From: Dipteris shenzhenensis
Lineage: Eukaryota; Polypodiophyta; Polypodiopsida; Gleicheniales
DNA length: 64,000 nucleotides
Reading direction: 5' to 3' (one strand)
Assembly (NCBI GenBank): GCA_047967505.1
Contig: CM106538.1
Made by a program: the position numbers and the translations under genes. Below the pieces are notes generated by a model. That model ran no database searches. It was not told the origin of the DNA and worked only from the letters and a program-made list of their open reading frames with translations. Below are positions 26,501-40,900 of the stretch, in pieces (positions within the stretch are counted from its first letter, which is position 1; each line of letters opens with the position of its first letter).

Positions 26501-29500
26501 TGGTAGGCACTAGAAGGCTGGAGCAAGGCAAGCAATGGAGCGTCGCGGGAGGAGCGAAAAAACAAAAACGGCGGCCAAAATCTGCAAGAAACTCGTCGCG
26601 GTGGATTTTTGGACAGGCAACGTTTCGCCCCAACTGCGCGTTTTGGGCGTTTCGAAGAAACGTTTCGTCTAGAAATGTTTCTTCGCGTTTCGGTGCCCCG
26701 AAACGCGTTTTTTGGTGACACTGCTTTAGAAAGGATTCACAACATACGGCACATTAAGAGAGTACAATATTCATTCTTCAAGGGATGACATTGTTTCCTC
26801 TCTTAGGTCCAATCGGCAGTATTATCCGTTGCATATGATTTCACTATTGACAGAGGGTGGGAATTACAAGGTACCTTGCAGAATTCAGAAGTTCTATTGG
26901 CCTAAGGTAAGGAATGACATATTTACATGTGTCTCCCGTCCTCAGCCTGATAAACAATGAAGGCATCTTATAGAAATACCCACCTTAGGTACTAGATCAG
27001 CCATCAATACGGACTTTGTGGCAAAGTTATCACTAGCTACTACTGAGACCATGAATAGTATGTGTCCACCAAGGTGACAAGGTCAAAATGCTCATCATGT
27101 TGATTTCATGTGTACTAAGAAGATGTACAAGTTTTTAATTATATGTTAGCATCCAATATGATATTCAATAAGTGATCATTGAAGAGTAAGACCCAAGTTC
27201 ATGAATCAGCTTTGGAGGGCCTTGGTTGAACATTTTGGAGATAAATTTTGATAAAGGTGAATTTCTCTTGTGTTTTTAATCCAAAGTGATTTTAGGTATC
27301 ACAAACTCATAAGGAAGTGTTCTGGTGTAGGGGATTTCATTGACACCTGCTGCCACTGCAGACACTTTTGCTACTTCTGGTTCATCTTCTCACTGCTCCG
27401 ACAGTGCTTGCCGCAGACTTTCAACGCTTGAATAGATTCGTTGCGATTAGAGTAATGAGGCGAGAGTCTCATGTTTGCGCATAGAGCTTGATAGCGTGCA
27501 TATGGATGAGGGTGCCTATGCATGAACATGTCACTAGGATTCAAGATTTGCGAGAGCAACTCTTGAACATTGATGAGGTCATTCCAGAGTCACAGCTTGT
27601 TACTTTTACTTTGAACTCCTTACCGGAGTCTTATCTTTCTTTTCATACGTCTTGCATCTCTCAACCTTTCGATGCAAGGGAATCAGAATCGCCTCAATAT
27701 GCAAGAGTCGGTAGCACTCTTGTTGCAAGAGGAGCATACGTGAAAGAACATGGCTTCACGTTCTCATAGTGAGGAGCATGCTTTTCAACCCAAAGATAAG
27801 GGTAAAAAGAAAGTTCAACCAAGTCATCCTCTAGCAGTGGTTTTGGACATGCTTATACATGGGAAAGATAAAAAGGATGCCTCAAAGCCTTTCAAGAAAG
27901 GCAAGTGCCATTTTTTGTGAAAAGCTTGGTCATCACATCAGTGAATGCCCTAAGAGGCTTGCAAAAGGGAAGAAGAAAGAGTCTGGTATGGTAGTTTTAC
28001 ACTCAGCTCAACATGCAGGGTCCTATGATACTTGTTGAGCTTGATTGGGCCTTCTTTACTTGCAGATATGATGTTTCTTGGGAGTCACGCATTTTCAGCG
28101 TGAATGAGACGGCTAGGGCATGGTACTTTGATAGCGGTGCTTCCCGCCATGTCACCTCACATAAATCTTTCTTTGATAAGTTATCCAGTGCACCGGTTGG
28201 CAAGTTAGTTTCTTGTGCCAATGATTCTTCTTATCGAGTTAAAGGGATCGGAGACCTTTCACTTACAGCTGTGGATGGTTCAGATTATTGCGATGCTTTG
28301 TATTTCTCTGGGATTAAGAAGAATTTACTTTCTTTCTCTTCTTTCTCTCTCAGAGGTTACCTGGTCATTTTTTAGGATGACAGATGTATGATCCGTGATA
28401 GGGAGAGAGATTATGCCTTGGTTTTCATCGGTACATTTAACATTATGTCACGGGTTGTTTCAGCTTGATGCCTATGAGAAAACAGCTTGTTTAGCTTTTG
28501 TAGCTCCTACTTGTGCCATGTAGGATGCAGAGTTATGGCATGCGAGGTTTGGGCATGTAAATTATGGCAGCCTCATGTTATTGCAAAAGCTTAATATGGT
28601 TGATGCTTTGCCTCGTTTGGAGACGACTCCAAACAAAATATGTGAGGGCTATATTTTGGGCAAAATGCATCGTGTTTCCTTTTCCAAGGATGGTGCAGTC
28701 TGGGCTGCACAAAAATTACATTTTGTCCATATTGACCCATGTGCACTCCGCCTCTTGGAGGTCATCTTTATTATATTATATCCATAGATGAGTTCACATG
28801 TTTTACTTGGGTCTTTGCTCTTAAGCAGAAGTATGAAGTTTGCAATATGGTCAAAACACTTTATGCCTTGGTTGAAAATCAATCTGAATGTCGGTTGCAG
28901 ATCTTCTGTTCAGATCGAGGGGCGGTATATATGTCCAAGGCATTGCAACAATTTTTTGCTGAGAAGGGCATTACACATCAGTTTATGATGAGGTATACTC
29001 CTCAACAGAATGGCATTACACACATTAGTTTACAATGAGGTATACTCCTCAACAGAATGGGAAGAGTAAAAGGAAAAATCGGCCACTTTCGGAGATGGGG
29101 AGATGCATGCTAAAAGCAAGAGCGTTGCCACACAAATTTTGGATGGAAGCCATCATGTTCTCGAATCATATTTTGAACAGATGTCCCATGAAGGCTCGTA
29201 AGGTCATGACACCTTATCAAGCATGGTTTGGTCATAAGCCCAATGTGGGCTATTTTCGTACATTTGGTTGTGTAGCATATGCACATCTACCTCAAGAGTT
29301 GCGTGGCAAACTTGATGACAAGGAAGAGAAGTGCATCTTTATTGGCTACAATTGTGAAAGCAAGGGTTATAGACTTTATAATCCCGTGACCAAGAAGGTT
29401 GTCACTAGTCGTGATGCTATCTTTGCTGAAAATGCAGATCTGCCCTTTGCTGGTTTTGACAGAAATCAGGGTCCTTCTAAACCCTCTGACAGGCTGCTGC

Positions 29501-31860
29501 CCATTTCCTTTGATGCTGCACCTGAACTCGTTAACATATGCCCACACAAGCTTCCATTTTTTAGTGTCACACAAACTCTATACAATGAAGGTCAAGCACT
29601 TGATTTGTTCGAGCATATTTACAGATGTTTTATACAACTATATGCAGCTGAGAATCTTCTAAAAAAGAAAATACATTAAGTCTGCATGTCCACCTCAGCG
29701 TCTGGGCTTCGTCCCTCAGATGACACAACGGCTTGATGGGAGGACATCAAGCCAGCAACTCCTCCTTCTGGAAACAAAGTACGGCTGGCTGTTATAGCAG
29801 CCCAGGTAATCCCTATTCCTGAGTTTTTCTGCAGGAGTATGACCATTGGAAGAACCACTATTCCATGCTTGAGGAGGTAAAGGTCTCCTAGCTGAGACAA
29901 ATTTCCTCGTAGTTTGCCAAGTTTTAGAAGCATTCTTTTTCTTAGCTTTAGGCTGAGACATAGAAGGAACTGAGCCAGAGGCATTCCCATTGCTCAAGAC
30001 TTGAGCCTTTCCCTTATCTGGTGCTGCATTTGCAGGTTTATTGCATTTATTTTTGATCCCAGAAGGCCTAGGGGCATCCTTCTTTTGCATTGGAGAAGGC
30101 ATGGCATCCGGGGGCATTTTATGCAAAACCAAGGGACATTGGTAAGCCATATGTACGAACTTTTTGCACTTAACTGTGACAGAGTAAGATTTGGGAGTGA
30201 GCGTATCCATTGGAAGAACCACTATTCCATGCTTGAGGAGGTAAAGGTCTCCTAGCTGAGACAATTTTCCTCGTAGTTTGCCAAGTTTCAGAAGCATTCT
30301 TTTTCTTAGCTTTAGGCTGAGACATAGAAGGCACTGAGCCAGAGGCATTCCCATTGCTCAAGACTTGAGCCTTTCCCTTATCTGGTGCTGTATTTGCAGG
30401 TTTATTGCATTTATTTTTGATCCCAAAAGGCCTAGGGGCATCCTTCTTTTGCACTGGAGAAGGCATGGCATCCGGGGGCATTTTATGCAAAACCAAGGGA
30501 CATTGGTAAGCCATATGCACGAACTTTTTGCACTTCACTGTGACAGAGTAAGATTCTGGAGTGAGCGTATCCATGTCCCAAAGAATGCAAAACATGTTAG
30601 AATTTCCATTTGGGCGAGGTGGACATGACACCTTTTCTAATGATGCTGCAAGTTTCGGCAAAAGTGAAGCTAAGCATTGGGGAAAATCCACCACCTCTAT
30701 CCAAACCAGGCAAGGATACATGATCAATGCTTGGTAGTCTCGAGTAGGTGACCAGGGCAAGACATGCACCATTTGCTGCCCATAAAAGAGCGGAGAATGC
30801 TCCAAGATCATTTGTTTATGCTGCTCATCTGTCAAGATGACCTCAAAAAAACCCTTAGTTGCATAATGTACCTTACGGACAAAACAACCTCCCAAAGTCC
30901 TCGTCAACCAGTTGCCCACATCAGCTACAACATGCATACGACTCAGGAAGAAGATAATGACAGCATGCTTGGCATATTCACGTATTGGGTCTACTTTGAT
31001 CAACCTCGACCATAATTCCAGCAGTGGGAGGAGCATCGGTCCAATCCTTACGTGTGTCTTCAAAACCTTCATGCATAACATCAAACACCCACTGTGCCTC
31101 TTGAGAGATGTAGGCAGGGTCATCCTGACCCAAAGCTTGCTTCTGCTTCTTGTTTTGAGCGAATATTTCTTTGTTGAAGTTTTTTCAAATTCATAACCCG
31201 CCATTGTACACAAGGAGAGAAGAAAATCTGAAAGCCAAATTGAGCAGAACAAAAGTCCACCACAAAGCCAAAGTATGACGGATGGTGAGGGAAAACTTAT
31301 TTTACAAACCAAGGTATAATATGGACAACTATGGACAATGAAAATCTACAAGAATCCCAAGCAAACAAGCTATAGAAGGAGAGATTAGAAATTCGGGATA
31401 ATTTCTGAGGTAAGAGGTTGGAAAAAGAAGGGCAAACAGCAAACCCCCCACTAAAAGGCGAATATGGATAGAGATGAAAAACGGAGGGTAAAGAGCGTAA
31501 AGCTGGACAAAGGGAGGGTAAAACAAAACCATTGACAAGAGTGCATACTAAGCACATAGAGGCGAACTAGAAAACCCCCAAACAGTGCGTGAAATGAGGA
31601 GAGGCCGGAAGCAGCAAATGGCGAAATCTGCAGCAGCTGCAAGAGACCTGCACACAGCCTGAAAATGCCTTGGAAGCGCCCAAAATGACCTCGGAAGGGA
31701 GATAGAAGGTGTCGTGAGCAGGGATGGCAGCAATTGAGAGCTAGAGACCACGCGAGGGCTTGGGAAGGTGGACATAGGGGCTGAGAACCCCCCGGAGTGG
31801 GTGGCCTGAGCAGCAGCAGAGGGGGAAGGCACAGACCTGCTCTACTCTCCTGTCCTCTCC

Positions 31861-31916
<56 letters not shown>

Positions 31917-34900
31917 TAAAAAAAAAAAGTGAAATCATATGTTTTTGTGTGGGAAACCTCAAAAAGAGGAAAAAAACCCACCATGAAGTACAAAAGTTAA
32001 AAGATTACAAGTATGCTTCTGAGAGAAACCTCAGAAGTCTGCCAGAAAATATAAAGAACTGATTACAAGTCACTTGGAGGAGGATCAAGTAAAATATCCT
32101 CTAAAGTGAGATTATTAGCTTGCAAAAAACCATGTAACGGAGTGACATCACCATCAATAAAACAAAGTTGCTTTTTGCCCTTGTGGTTCTTCTTAATATA
32201 AGCTAGCAACCGGAACTTTTGAACCACAGGATCATAAACCTGTCTCAACCAAGGATGAAAAGACTCCAGAGAAAAGGAAACATCTGCAGCTGGAGATGAA
32301 ATGCCCTGGAAAGATGGCTGTACTGTAGTAGAGTTCTCAATCAAAGTAGGTTGAAGCTCCAAGGAGAAGGGAACATTTGTATTCTGAGCTGAAAAACATT
32401 TCAAAGTTTCCTCTACTGCAGGAAGTTACTGAAGAGAAGAGGATTCCATGAGAGTGGAAGCATCCAACATTGCAACTTTGCTCTTGGAAATAGAAACAAC
32501 AGCAAGGAACAAGAGAATGTGGCACTGTAGTAATAGGATCCGGAACTGCCAAAACAGCAAAAGGATTGGAATCTTTAACCGCTTTGTCTGCCTGAACTCT
32601 TTTCCAAACCTTAGAGGGTTTAGCAAAATGCCTGACTTCCTGTATGGTAGAAGAAGAGATAGGAACAGGAGAAACTAGAACAGGAGGATCAAAAGGCTTT
32701 TGAGCTGAAGTTGAAGAGCATGGAGAAGGTCATACTCTATCAAAATCGCCCAATTGTTGACATTTATAATAGGCATTAGAAAAGGAGGCAAAACGAAGTG
32801 GAATCCGGAGGGGGTGAGGCAGTTCAAAATCCACTTCCAAGCACGCGCGCACACACACTTTTATTTTGTGTGGAATCTTTGAGTCATTATATTACAAAAA
32901 AAGCTATCCTAGAAAGGGAGAGCTATAATACATCAAGAGTAAATCTCATTGTAGGACAAATATACATCATGATCAAAGACACGAGATTGCAAGCAATCAA
33001 AAAGCGATTGTTGCAAAGAGTGTCCGAAGAAAGAGAAATTGGAAAAAACAGGATCACCAAAGACCCTATGATTGTGATCCTTTCAGAGCGTCTAGAGTGC
33101 CTAGTTACCGAACCCAAACAAAAAAGAAATCAAACTCCTGTCTGGGTGGATGTACACCAAAAAGCCAGAAGAACTTGCCAAAAGCAATCTGAGGAAACCG
33201 AGCTCTCAAAATCTGCCCAAGGAAGTCCAAGAAAGCACAAGAGGAAGGACAATGCCAAAAGAGATGAGGCACAGTCTCTCTCGGAGCCAGACATCTGCGA
33301 CAAATAGAGGAAGCAATATGTCGTCGTGCCAAGAGCTGTCCATGAGGAAGAACACCCAACAAAACTCTCCACAAGAAAACCTGCTGACGGAGAGGAATCT
33401 TAGAATGCCAAATTTGTCTCAAACGTTTCCGCCATCATCTCATAGGACGATTAAGATGCCAAAGCTGATTTGCCTTTTGTGAGATAAATGGTGGAGGAAG
33501 TAGAACTTTATAAAGAGAAGAGATTGTAATATGTGCAAATTGCAGAGGACGGCATGACAAGCCCACAGAAGAAAGTGTCCAATCTTGGAGACTATCTTGT
33601 AGATGCAATGGAGGAACCCACTTAAAAGGTTGGAGCATCAAAGTAATCTTATGCCAAAGTGGACGATAATGCATGCCAAGGCCAAAGAAAATACGAACGT
33701 CGAGGCTACTGCAAAGCCAAAGGAAGGGCGAACACTCTAGACCAATGTATACTTCGAGTTCTGAAAGAGTTGCCCTGCAAGGAATCACTGCCATGCCAAT
33801 CCAAGTGGGAAAGGATATGTTTCCAATCCATTAACAAATGGGAAACCAAAGGACAGCCAGGGATTTTGCCTGTCACAGAACCAAAAAGAAACTCCCATTG
33901 GGAAAGCTGCCAATGACCAAAAATTGGAGATTCAACATGCAAGAGTAAATGACGAATCATGGCAGCCTATGGTTGAGAATCTTGCAAAAACTGCAGCATG
34001 AGTTTCTCCTTATGGGCAAGAATGTGCAGATGGATATTGAGAATATTAAGACCTCCATGCATCTTTGGAGAACAAAGCTGATGTACCTGAAGCAAACGCA
34101 AGCTTTTTTGCCATGGCGAGAACACGAGAAGATTTCTAGAACCTCAGACATAAAAGAGGCAAGATCAGCCTTGCTGAACATAAGAAGAGGCAAGTAGAAT
34201 TGAATATACGCCATCAGAATATATTGCACAATAACGAACATGCAGAGGCTAAGTTGCCAATTTTCAGTACTCCAGCTTTTTCTTGAGAGCTGCGAGAATC
34301 CAATCAGATTGTTGACGAGGAGAAAGTGTCCAACTCAAAGGATAGCCAAGATGACGAACCAATTGAGTTGGTGGGATAATTTCTCCAGGCCATAAAAGAG
34401 AGTGCCATTCCTTGGAATGCAAATGCAACAATTTTGATTTCTAAAAATTTACATGAAGCCGAGCAGCTAAACCATACAAAGAAAGAGCTTGCTTTAGCTC
34501 AGAAAGATCCTGCTTTGCATTGCATATTGCGGGGAGTGAAAAAAGAATCATCTGCATAAGCTTGAGCAAGCAATGGTTTACTGTCATGAATTTCCAAACC
34601 ATGTAGCTTATCCGTAGCTACGAGATGATCCATATACTGAAGCATGGGGTGCGTGGCTATAGCATACAAGAGCGCACTAAGTGGACAGCCTTGACGCACC
34701 GAACAACGAAGAGTCCATGCTTCAGAGATATCCCCAGAAAGAATGCAAGCAGCTTGACTGTCACTATAAAGCCAGTATATGATATGCTGCAATTTCTGCC
34801 CAAATCCCAAAGCATGCATTGTTTGAGAGATGAAGTCCCATTGAATAGTATCAAAATCCTTGGCAATATCAACATCCTGCTCTGTGTATTTGGCATACTC

Positions 34901-37900
34901 AATTCCAACATAAGCATTTGCAATATTATCATTGATATGCCTGTGAGGAACAAAACCATATTGTCATGCAAGTATCCTTTAATACGATCAACCACCATTT
35001 TGGTGATGGTTTTATAAATGACAGGCATAAGAGTCATGGGTCTCCAATCAGCCAATGATTCACAAATCTGCTTTTTGGGAAGAAGCTTTACTAGCCCTTT
35101 TTTCCAAGAAACTGGCATATGTTGCTGTTCCCAGGCATGGTTGATCATACACAGCAAAATGGGCTTGAGAAGATCCCAGTATTCAAGAAAAAATTCCACT
35201 GTAAGGCCATCCCATCCCGGAGATTTCCATTTACCACATGATCGGACAACAGTGATCAATTCTGTTTCAGTGAAAGAGCATTCAAGCTCAAGAGCTTGTG
35301 CATGCGAAACAATAGGGAAAACATGCTGCAATAATTGAGTCCGAGCTGCCAATACTGCCGGAGAAAGAGGATTAGCCTGTCCAAACTGCTTGGAAAAATG
35401 ATGAACACAAGCTGCAGCAAGTTGAGCTCGAGAGGAAGTCCAATGTCCATCAGAAAGCAGAGTACGACAAATATTGGTAGCTTGTCGCTTATGATGTAAG
35501 CTCTTTAAAAAACCCTTCGACAAGTAACCTTTATCCAAGAAAGCTCGTTGACGAGCTCTTGTCTCCCATTTGGCAAATTTTCTATGATCATTACTTTGCA
35601 AACAATGTCTAGCTTGGCATAAAGATGTGCTTTCTTCAAGAGACAAAGACCGAAAATGACTGAGTTCAGTCAAAGACTGATAGGTAGATTTTGCCCGAGC
35701 AACCATATCCCTCAATGTTTTGAGATAATTTTTGCCATACTTGCGAATAACTGATTGCCTACGAGCAACAAATGCATCCCAGGCATAATCAGTATCAATA
35801 AAACTCTGAGGTGAAAGAGGTTGACACGCATCATACACCATGGCCTTAAAATGATCATGATCCAAATAGCTATTGTTAACCATGAGGAGCCTTCTGTGTG
35901 GAAGCCTATCATCCGGCATGTCATGCAGAGAAATCCTCAAACATAGAGGTGCATGATCAGAATGCACAAATGCATAATCAACTGACAAGGTAGTAGTAAA
36001 AGTATCAGAGTGCTGAGGATCAACTCTGTACCACCTGTCCAGTCTAGCTTTGTATGTAGATTGAGCATTGTGCTGGAAAGTAAACCCAGGCAGTAATGGA
36101 TAAGATGCTGTCCAAAGATCAGCAAAATTGAAATCAAGCAACAATTTAGACCAGCTCTGCCTCTCAGAGGCCAACATATGTGTATGGCCAGAGGTATTAT
36201 CCCCTGGCTGAGGAGCATTGTTGAAGTCACCACAAAGAAAAGCATACTACCTCCATGGATACCTCTGCATATCTTCCCAAATTTGTCCTTGATGACGGGA
36301 GGATTGAGGAGCATAGACAGATGCAAATTCAAAGATATCACCCTGTACAATGCATTGCATAACCATCCATCTGTTGGAATGGTCACCTCCCCATCTGTAA
36401 GCCTTCATATGAGGAGAGCATGGGGGAGGGAGACCTAGGGCAGTACCCCACAGAAAAAGAGAGAAAGGGGCGGCCACATGGACAGCATCATGGCTGTCAT
36501 GTGGGCAGCACATCTAGAGAAGGTGAGGAGTGGCTGCATGATGGTGACACATGGTGGCTGACCTCAGCAGCAGTACGGATGAGTACGACGCTGCACACGT
36601 GGCTGTCTGGCAGAAGAGATGGCGCAGAAGGGCGGGGCAGACCAGCAGATTAGGTTGGCCACATGAAGGCCAGGTGGAGCAGCAAATGGGGCTGCTAGTG
36701 GGCAGTGGCATGCCTTATATAGGGCTGGGCCCTTGCCTTAATTGGAGGGCCAAAGGGCCCCGGTTTTAGAGCCCTTAAAGGGCTGGACCAGCAGCAGACT
36801 GGTCGGCCAGTCTGGTCAGCCAGTATGAAGCTGACTGGTTGGTTTTTATGACAGGCCCCTGGGCCTATAAAAGGAGGCCATTATGCCTCATACAAACATC
36901 CAACTGTCCAGCAAGAACAGGAGCAGACAAGAGCAGCCAGAAGCCACTCCCTTGGGCCTCACACTGGGGGTGAAGGAGAGTGGAAGGTGAACTGAAGACT
37001 GAGTTCCCTAGAGGCTGGACCTTGGCTGTCTTCTAGGACAGCAAGGTGTTGTGATCATCATCAATTCTCTGGAGCAGCCCTCTGACAGCAGACAGGAGCA
37101 GCAAGAAGGCAAGCCTTGGGCCTATACACAGGAGGTGAAGGTGACCCTGAAGGAGCTGCAGACTGAGCTTGAGTGGCAGCCCACCTAGGCTGGTTTCCAG
37201 ACAGCAAGGTGGAGAGGATCGTTCTGGACAGAAAGTCTACAGACGCTCGAGGTGGAGCACGTGGGCTCGAGTCTAGAGATAGCCAGCAGATAGGAGAAGT
37301 ACCTTGTGATAAGATCAGAGGACCACACCTTTGGTGGGACTCTGGATCTATCTCTTTTGTATTGTGTCCATAGTTTTGGACAGAAATATATTATTTTGGT
37401 GGTTTCTCTATCTGGCTGGTTCATTGTCTATTGATGAGTCTGCACATCTATTTTATGCACATAAGTTAAGAAGTTTGTGATTCCACATCCCACACCACAC
37501 TGTGTGAGCTCCTAGTCTTCCGATGTGCGTAACCTCTGTTGGGTCATTTCTAACACCATCTGCCTTGTGAATCATTGAAGGCCGCAAGCACCCGCAGTGT
37601 GGGAGCACTAGGGCTGATGCGGGAACCAAGAAAAGGAGCAGGAAGGGGCGCGCAGGATGCTGGCTGCAAGCTGGTCTCCTCCTCTCACACACCTCTCTCT
37701 CTATCTCTCTCACACACACACACACTTTTTTTTTTTTTGTGGTAAAATCCAGTGCATTGTATTTGTCATAACTTTACAAGCGGGAAAGTCTCCAAGATGG
37801 AGAGTATTCCACAGATCACACACACTTTTTTTTTGTAAAATCCAGTGTATTTATATTATCATAAATTTACAAGATGGAAAGTCTCGCACTCACTGACATG

Positions 37901-40900
37901 AGACTCAAAAAAAGGAGCCCAATGGAGAAACTCAAAAACAGGTAGAGAACACTTCAAGGCTAGTGGCATCCAAGTCCCTTGCAGCAAAACTGTCATATAA
38001 GGATTGCTTGAGGGACATTCTGAAGAAAATATATGCCTGAGGAAACTGTTGACCCATCCTAGAATGCAGTCTCTGCGTCCAAATGGTCCATAGTACCCAA
38101 AAGCGAGTCCAGTAAAAGAAGAGGAGGAATGGAGACATCTGAGATGAGAGGCATCCAAACATCCAGAAGAGTTTCCCAAATCTGATAGAGGGAAACCGAA
38201 GCTGCAGCAAATGAGAAACATGAGTGATCAGTATGCGGGATTGTGGGCAAGACCATAATAGGTGAGGAACTGTCGCGTACTGTTGAGAGCAACGGGGACA
38301 GGAAGGGGAAGCAATGCGGCGTGCTGCCAATTTAACCCCAATGGAAAAGGCTCCCACAATACATCTCCAAAAGAAAAGCCTCTGTTTCAATGGCAATTTG
38401 GCTTTCCAGATTTTCATGAGTCGTGATTGCCACCAAGATAAAGGCCTATCCAAATTCCAAAGAGTGTTGGCATGCTTGTCAATCCATGGCGGTGGAAGAA
38501 GAAATCTGTAGACCTTCGAAGAGGTCAGATTGTGCATTGAGAGCGTATGGGTAGAAGGAGGTAAAGAAGTCAAATTCCAGTCCATTAATCTGTCTTGTGC
38601 AAACAGTGGAGGAACTGGAACAAAAGGCTGCAACATAGCTGAAAGTGTTCTCCAAATGGACCTATGATGCAGGCCCAAGGAGAATGTCCTGCAAGCTTGT
38701 GGAAATGAAAGCATACAACCTTGTTGATCCACAACATCACCAACAAATCTGACGCCCAATTTCATGAGATTGTATGCTTTAATAGGTGCCTGTAGAGCGA
38801 GAGGCAATTCAAACACCTTACTCCAATGGATGCTTTCCAATCGAAAAGAATTACCATGATGAGAAGAAGCACCTGTCCATTTTGCATATGAGAGAATTCT
38901 CTTCCAATCATGAATAAAAGCAGAAGAAACAGGGCAACCAGGAATTTTCCCTTGAAATGTGGACATGACTGCTTCCCAGTGATCTGTAATCCAATGCCCA
39001 TATGCATGAGTCGCCATGTTTCCACACATAGCTGCTAACATAATAGCCCATGGCTGTTTTTGCTGAAGAAAATCAGCAATCATAGTGCTCTTTCGTGCCA
39101 ACATATGAACCTGGAGATTGAGAATATTCAGCCCCCCATGAGTCTTAGGTGAACAAATGGACTGCATAGGTAGTAGTCGCAAGGCCTTTTTATGAGATTT
39201 GCTTTTCCAAAATATCTCCATAGCCTGGGACATATAGGAAGCCAAATGCTTGAAAGACCAGGGAAGAAGAGGCAAATAAAATTGCACATATGCCATAATG
39301 ATGGACTGTACTATCCGAAGTCGAACATGTAGAGGCCAGGTGGACAAATGCCAGTATTCCAGCTTCTTGTTAATCTTTTGAAGCACCCATTTGAGCTGTT
39401 GATGCGGGGTAATATTCCAGCCAATGGGGTAACCTAGATGCCTGACAATAGTATGGGAAGAGATAATGTGGCCTGGCCAGAGAAGTGCATGCCAATCAGC
39501 TTCTTTCAAAGCTAGAAGTTTTGATTTCTGGAAATTGATGTGCAGTCCAGCAGCTATGCCAAAGTCTTTCAGCGTGTGCATTAAAAGAGAAAGATCACTT
39601 TGAGAATTCCTGGGCATAAAGTATGAATCATCAGCATATGCCTGTGCAAGAAATGACTGTGCCCCTGGGATTTGCAAGCCATGAAGCTGTCCTGTGTCTG
39701 CAAGATAGTCCATATGCAACAGTAACGGATGGGTAGAAATGGCATACAGTAAGGAACTGAGAGGGCAACCCTGTCTCACTGAGCGGGTCATAGTCCAGGT
39801 TCTTGACAACCCACCACCAAGCAAGCATTGCGCTGTGGCCTGAGAATAGAGCCAGTAGATGATGTGGACAAGCCGAGGGCCAAATCCCAATTTATGCATA
39901 GTCTGAGAGATAAAATCCCAATGGACTGTATCAAATGCTTTCGCAATGTCTACTTGCAGAATGAGAACATCTTGTTTGGAGTATTTGGCATACTCAATCG
40001 CAAGTAGGGCATTGGAGATATTGTCTGTGATTTGCCTTCTAGGAACAAACCCATACTGCCTAGGATGAAGTCCTGCTTGCAAAAAGAAGCGAACCCTGAG
40101 GACAATCATTTTAGCAATGAGTTTGTAAATGACAGGCATGAGAGATATAGGCCGCTAGTCAGCCATCGTTTCACATAACCTTTTTTTGGGAATCAATTTT
40201 ACTAGGCCATGTTTCCAGGATGGAGGAAGAGATTGTTCTGCCCAAGCATGATTGATCATGAGAAGAAGAGTGTTCTTGAGATCACCCCAAAATGCACGGA
40301 AGAATTCAACAGTCAATCCATCCCAACCAGGAGAGCTGTTTTTGCGTAGATGACTCAAGGCATCATCCAGTTCACTAAGCATAAAAGGCTGCTCCAATGC
40401 ATAGGCCTGTTCCCGAGACAATATGGGCTGGACATGCATGAGAAATTGAGATCTAGCTGCATTCACTTGCATCAAATGATCAGGCTGAAGAGAGAGGAGA
40501 TGCTGAAAATGACTAGAGCATTGCAATTCCAATTCTGATTTGGAAGTGGTCCAGGTACCATCATCTTTCTTGATCCTGCAAATATCCTCCTTTCTCCTAT
40601 CAGCATGGAGACTTTTGAAAAAAGCTTTGGAGGAGCAGCCCTTATCTAAAAGGGGTTTCATGCGAGCTCGGATTTGCCACTTCTTTAATTTGCGAAGATC
40701 ATTTTGGTGGATGATATGAACCGCATAGGCGCAAGAATCCTGTTCAGAAGGGGTAAGCTGCCTATGAGAACTGATTGCATCCATTTGCTGCTTGTGAGAT
40801 TGAGCCCATTTCAACTTAAGCCTGAGGTTTCCCATGTAACTCTGTCCATAGTCTTGAATAATAGTCTGTAAGCGGAGAGCAAAACTGATCCATGCAAAAT

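Larger units (their letters stand above)
20996..26723 (-). mobile_element. hAT DNA transposon with complete ends, interrupted by a nested Copia element
   Basis: Ends are CAGTGTCAC (20996) and its exact inverse GTGACACTG (to 26723), flanked by a perfect 8-bp duplication. The subterminal regions at both ends carry many copies of GAAACGTTTC-like motifs and share GTTTCGTCTAGAAA (~21058 and ~26665), which are probable transposase-binding sites. The transposase lies on the minus strand (26264 to about 21325). It is split by the element at 23054-25916. About 2.86 kb remains once the nested insert is removed. Confidence 0.95.

Noticed and set aside
26305-26721. 138-codon Leu/Tyr/Ser/Pro-rich minus frame
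   Set aside because: A translation of the GTAGA minisatellite and the hAT subterminal repeats.
31451-31962. Frames with VCVCVCV and RERERE runs
   Set aside because: Translation of (CA)n/(CT)n microsatellite and LINE 5' UTR.
36420-37450. Small open frames on both strands near the TATA box
   Set aside because: None has a recognisable domain. They overlap the duplicated leader-like repeat.
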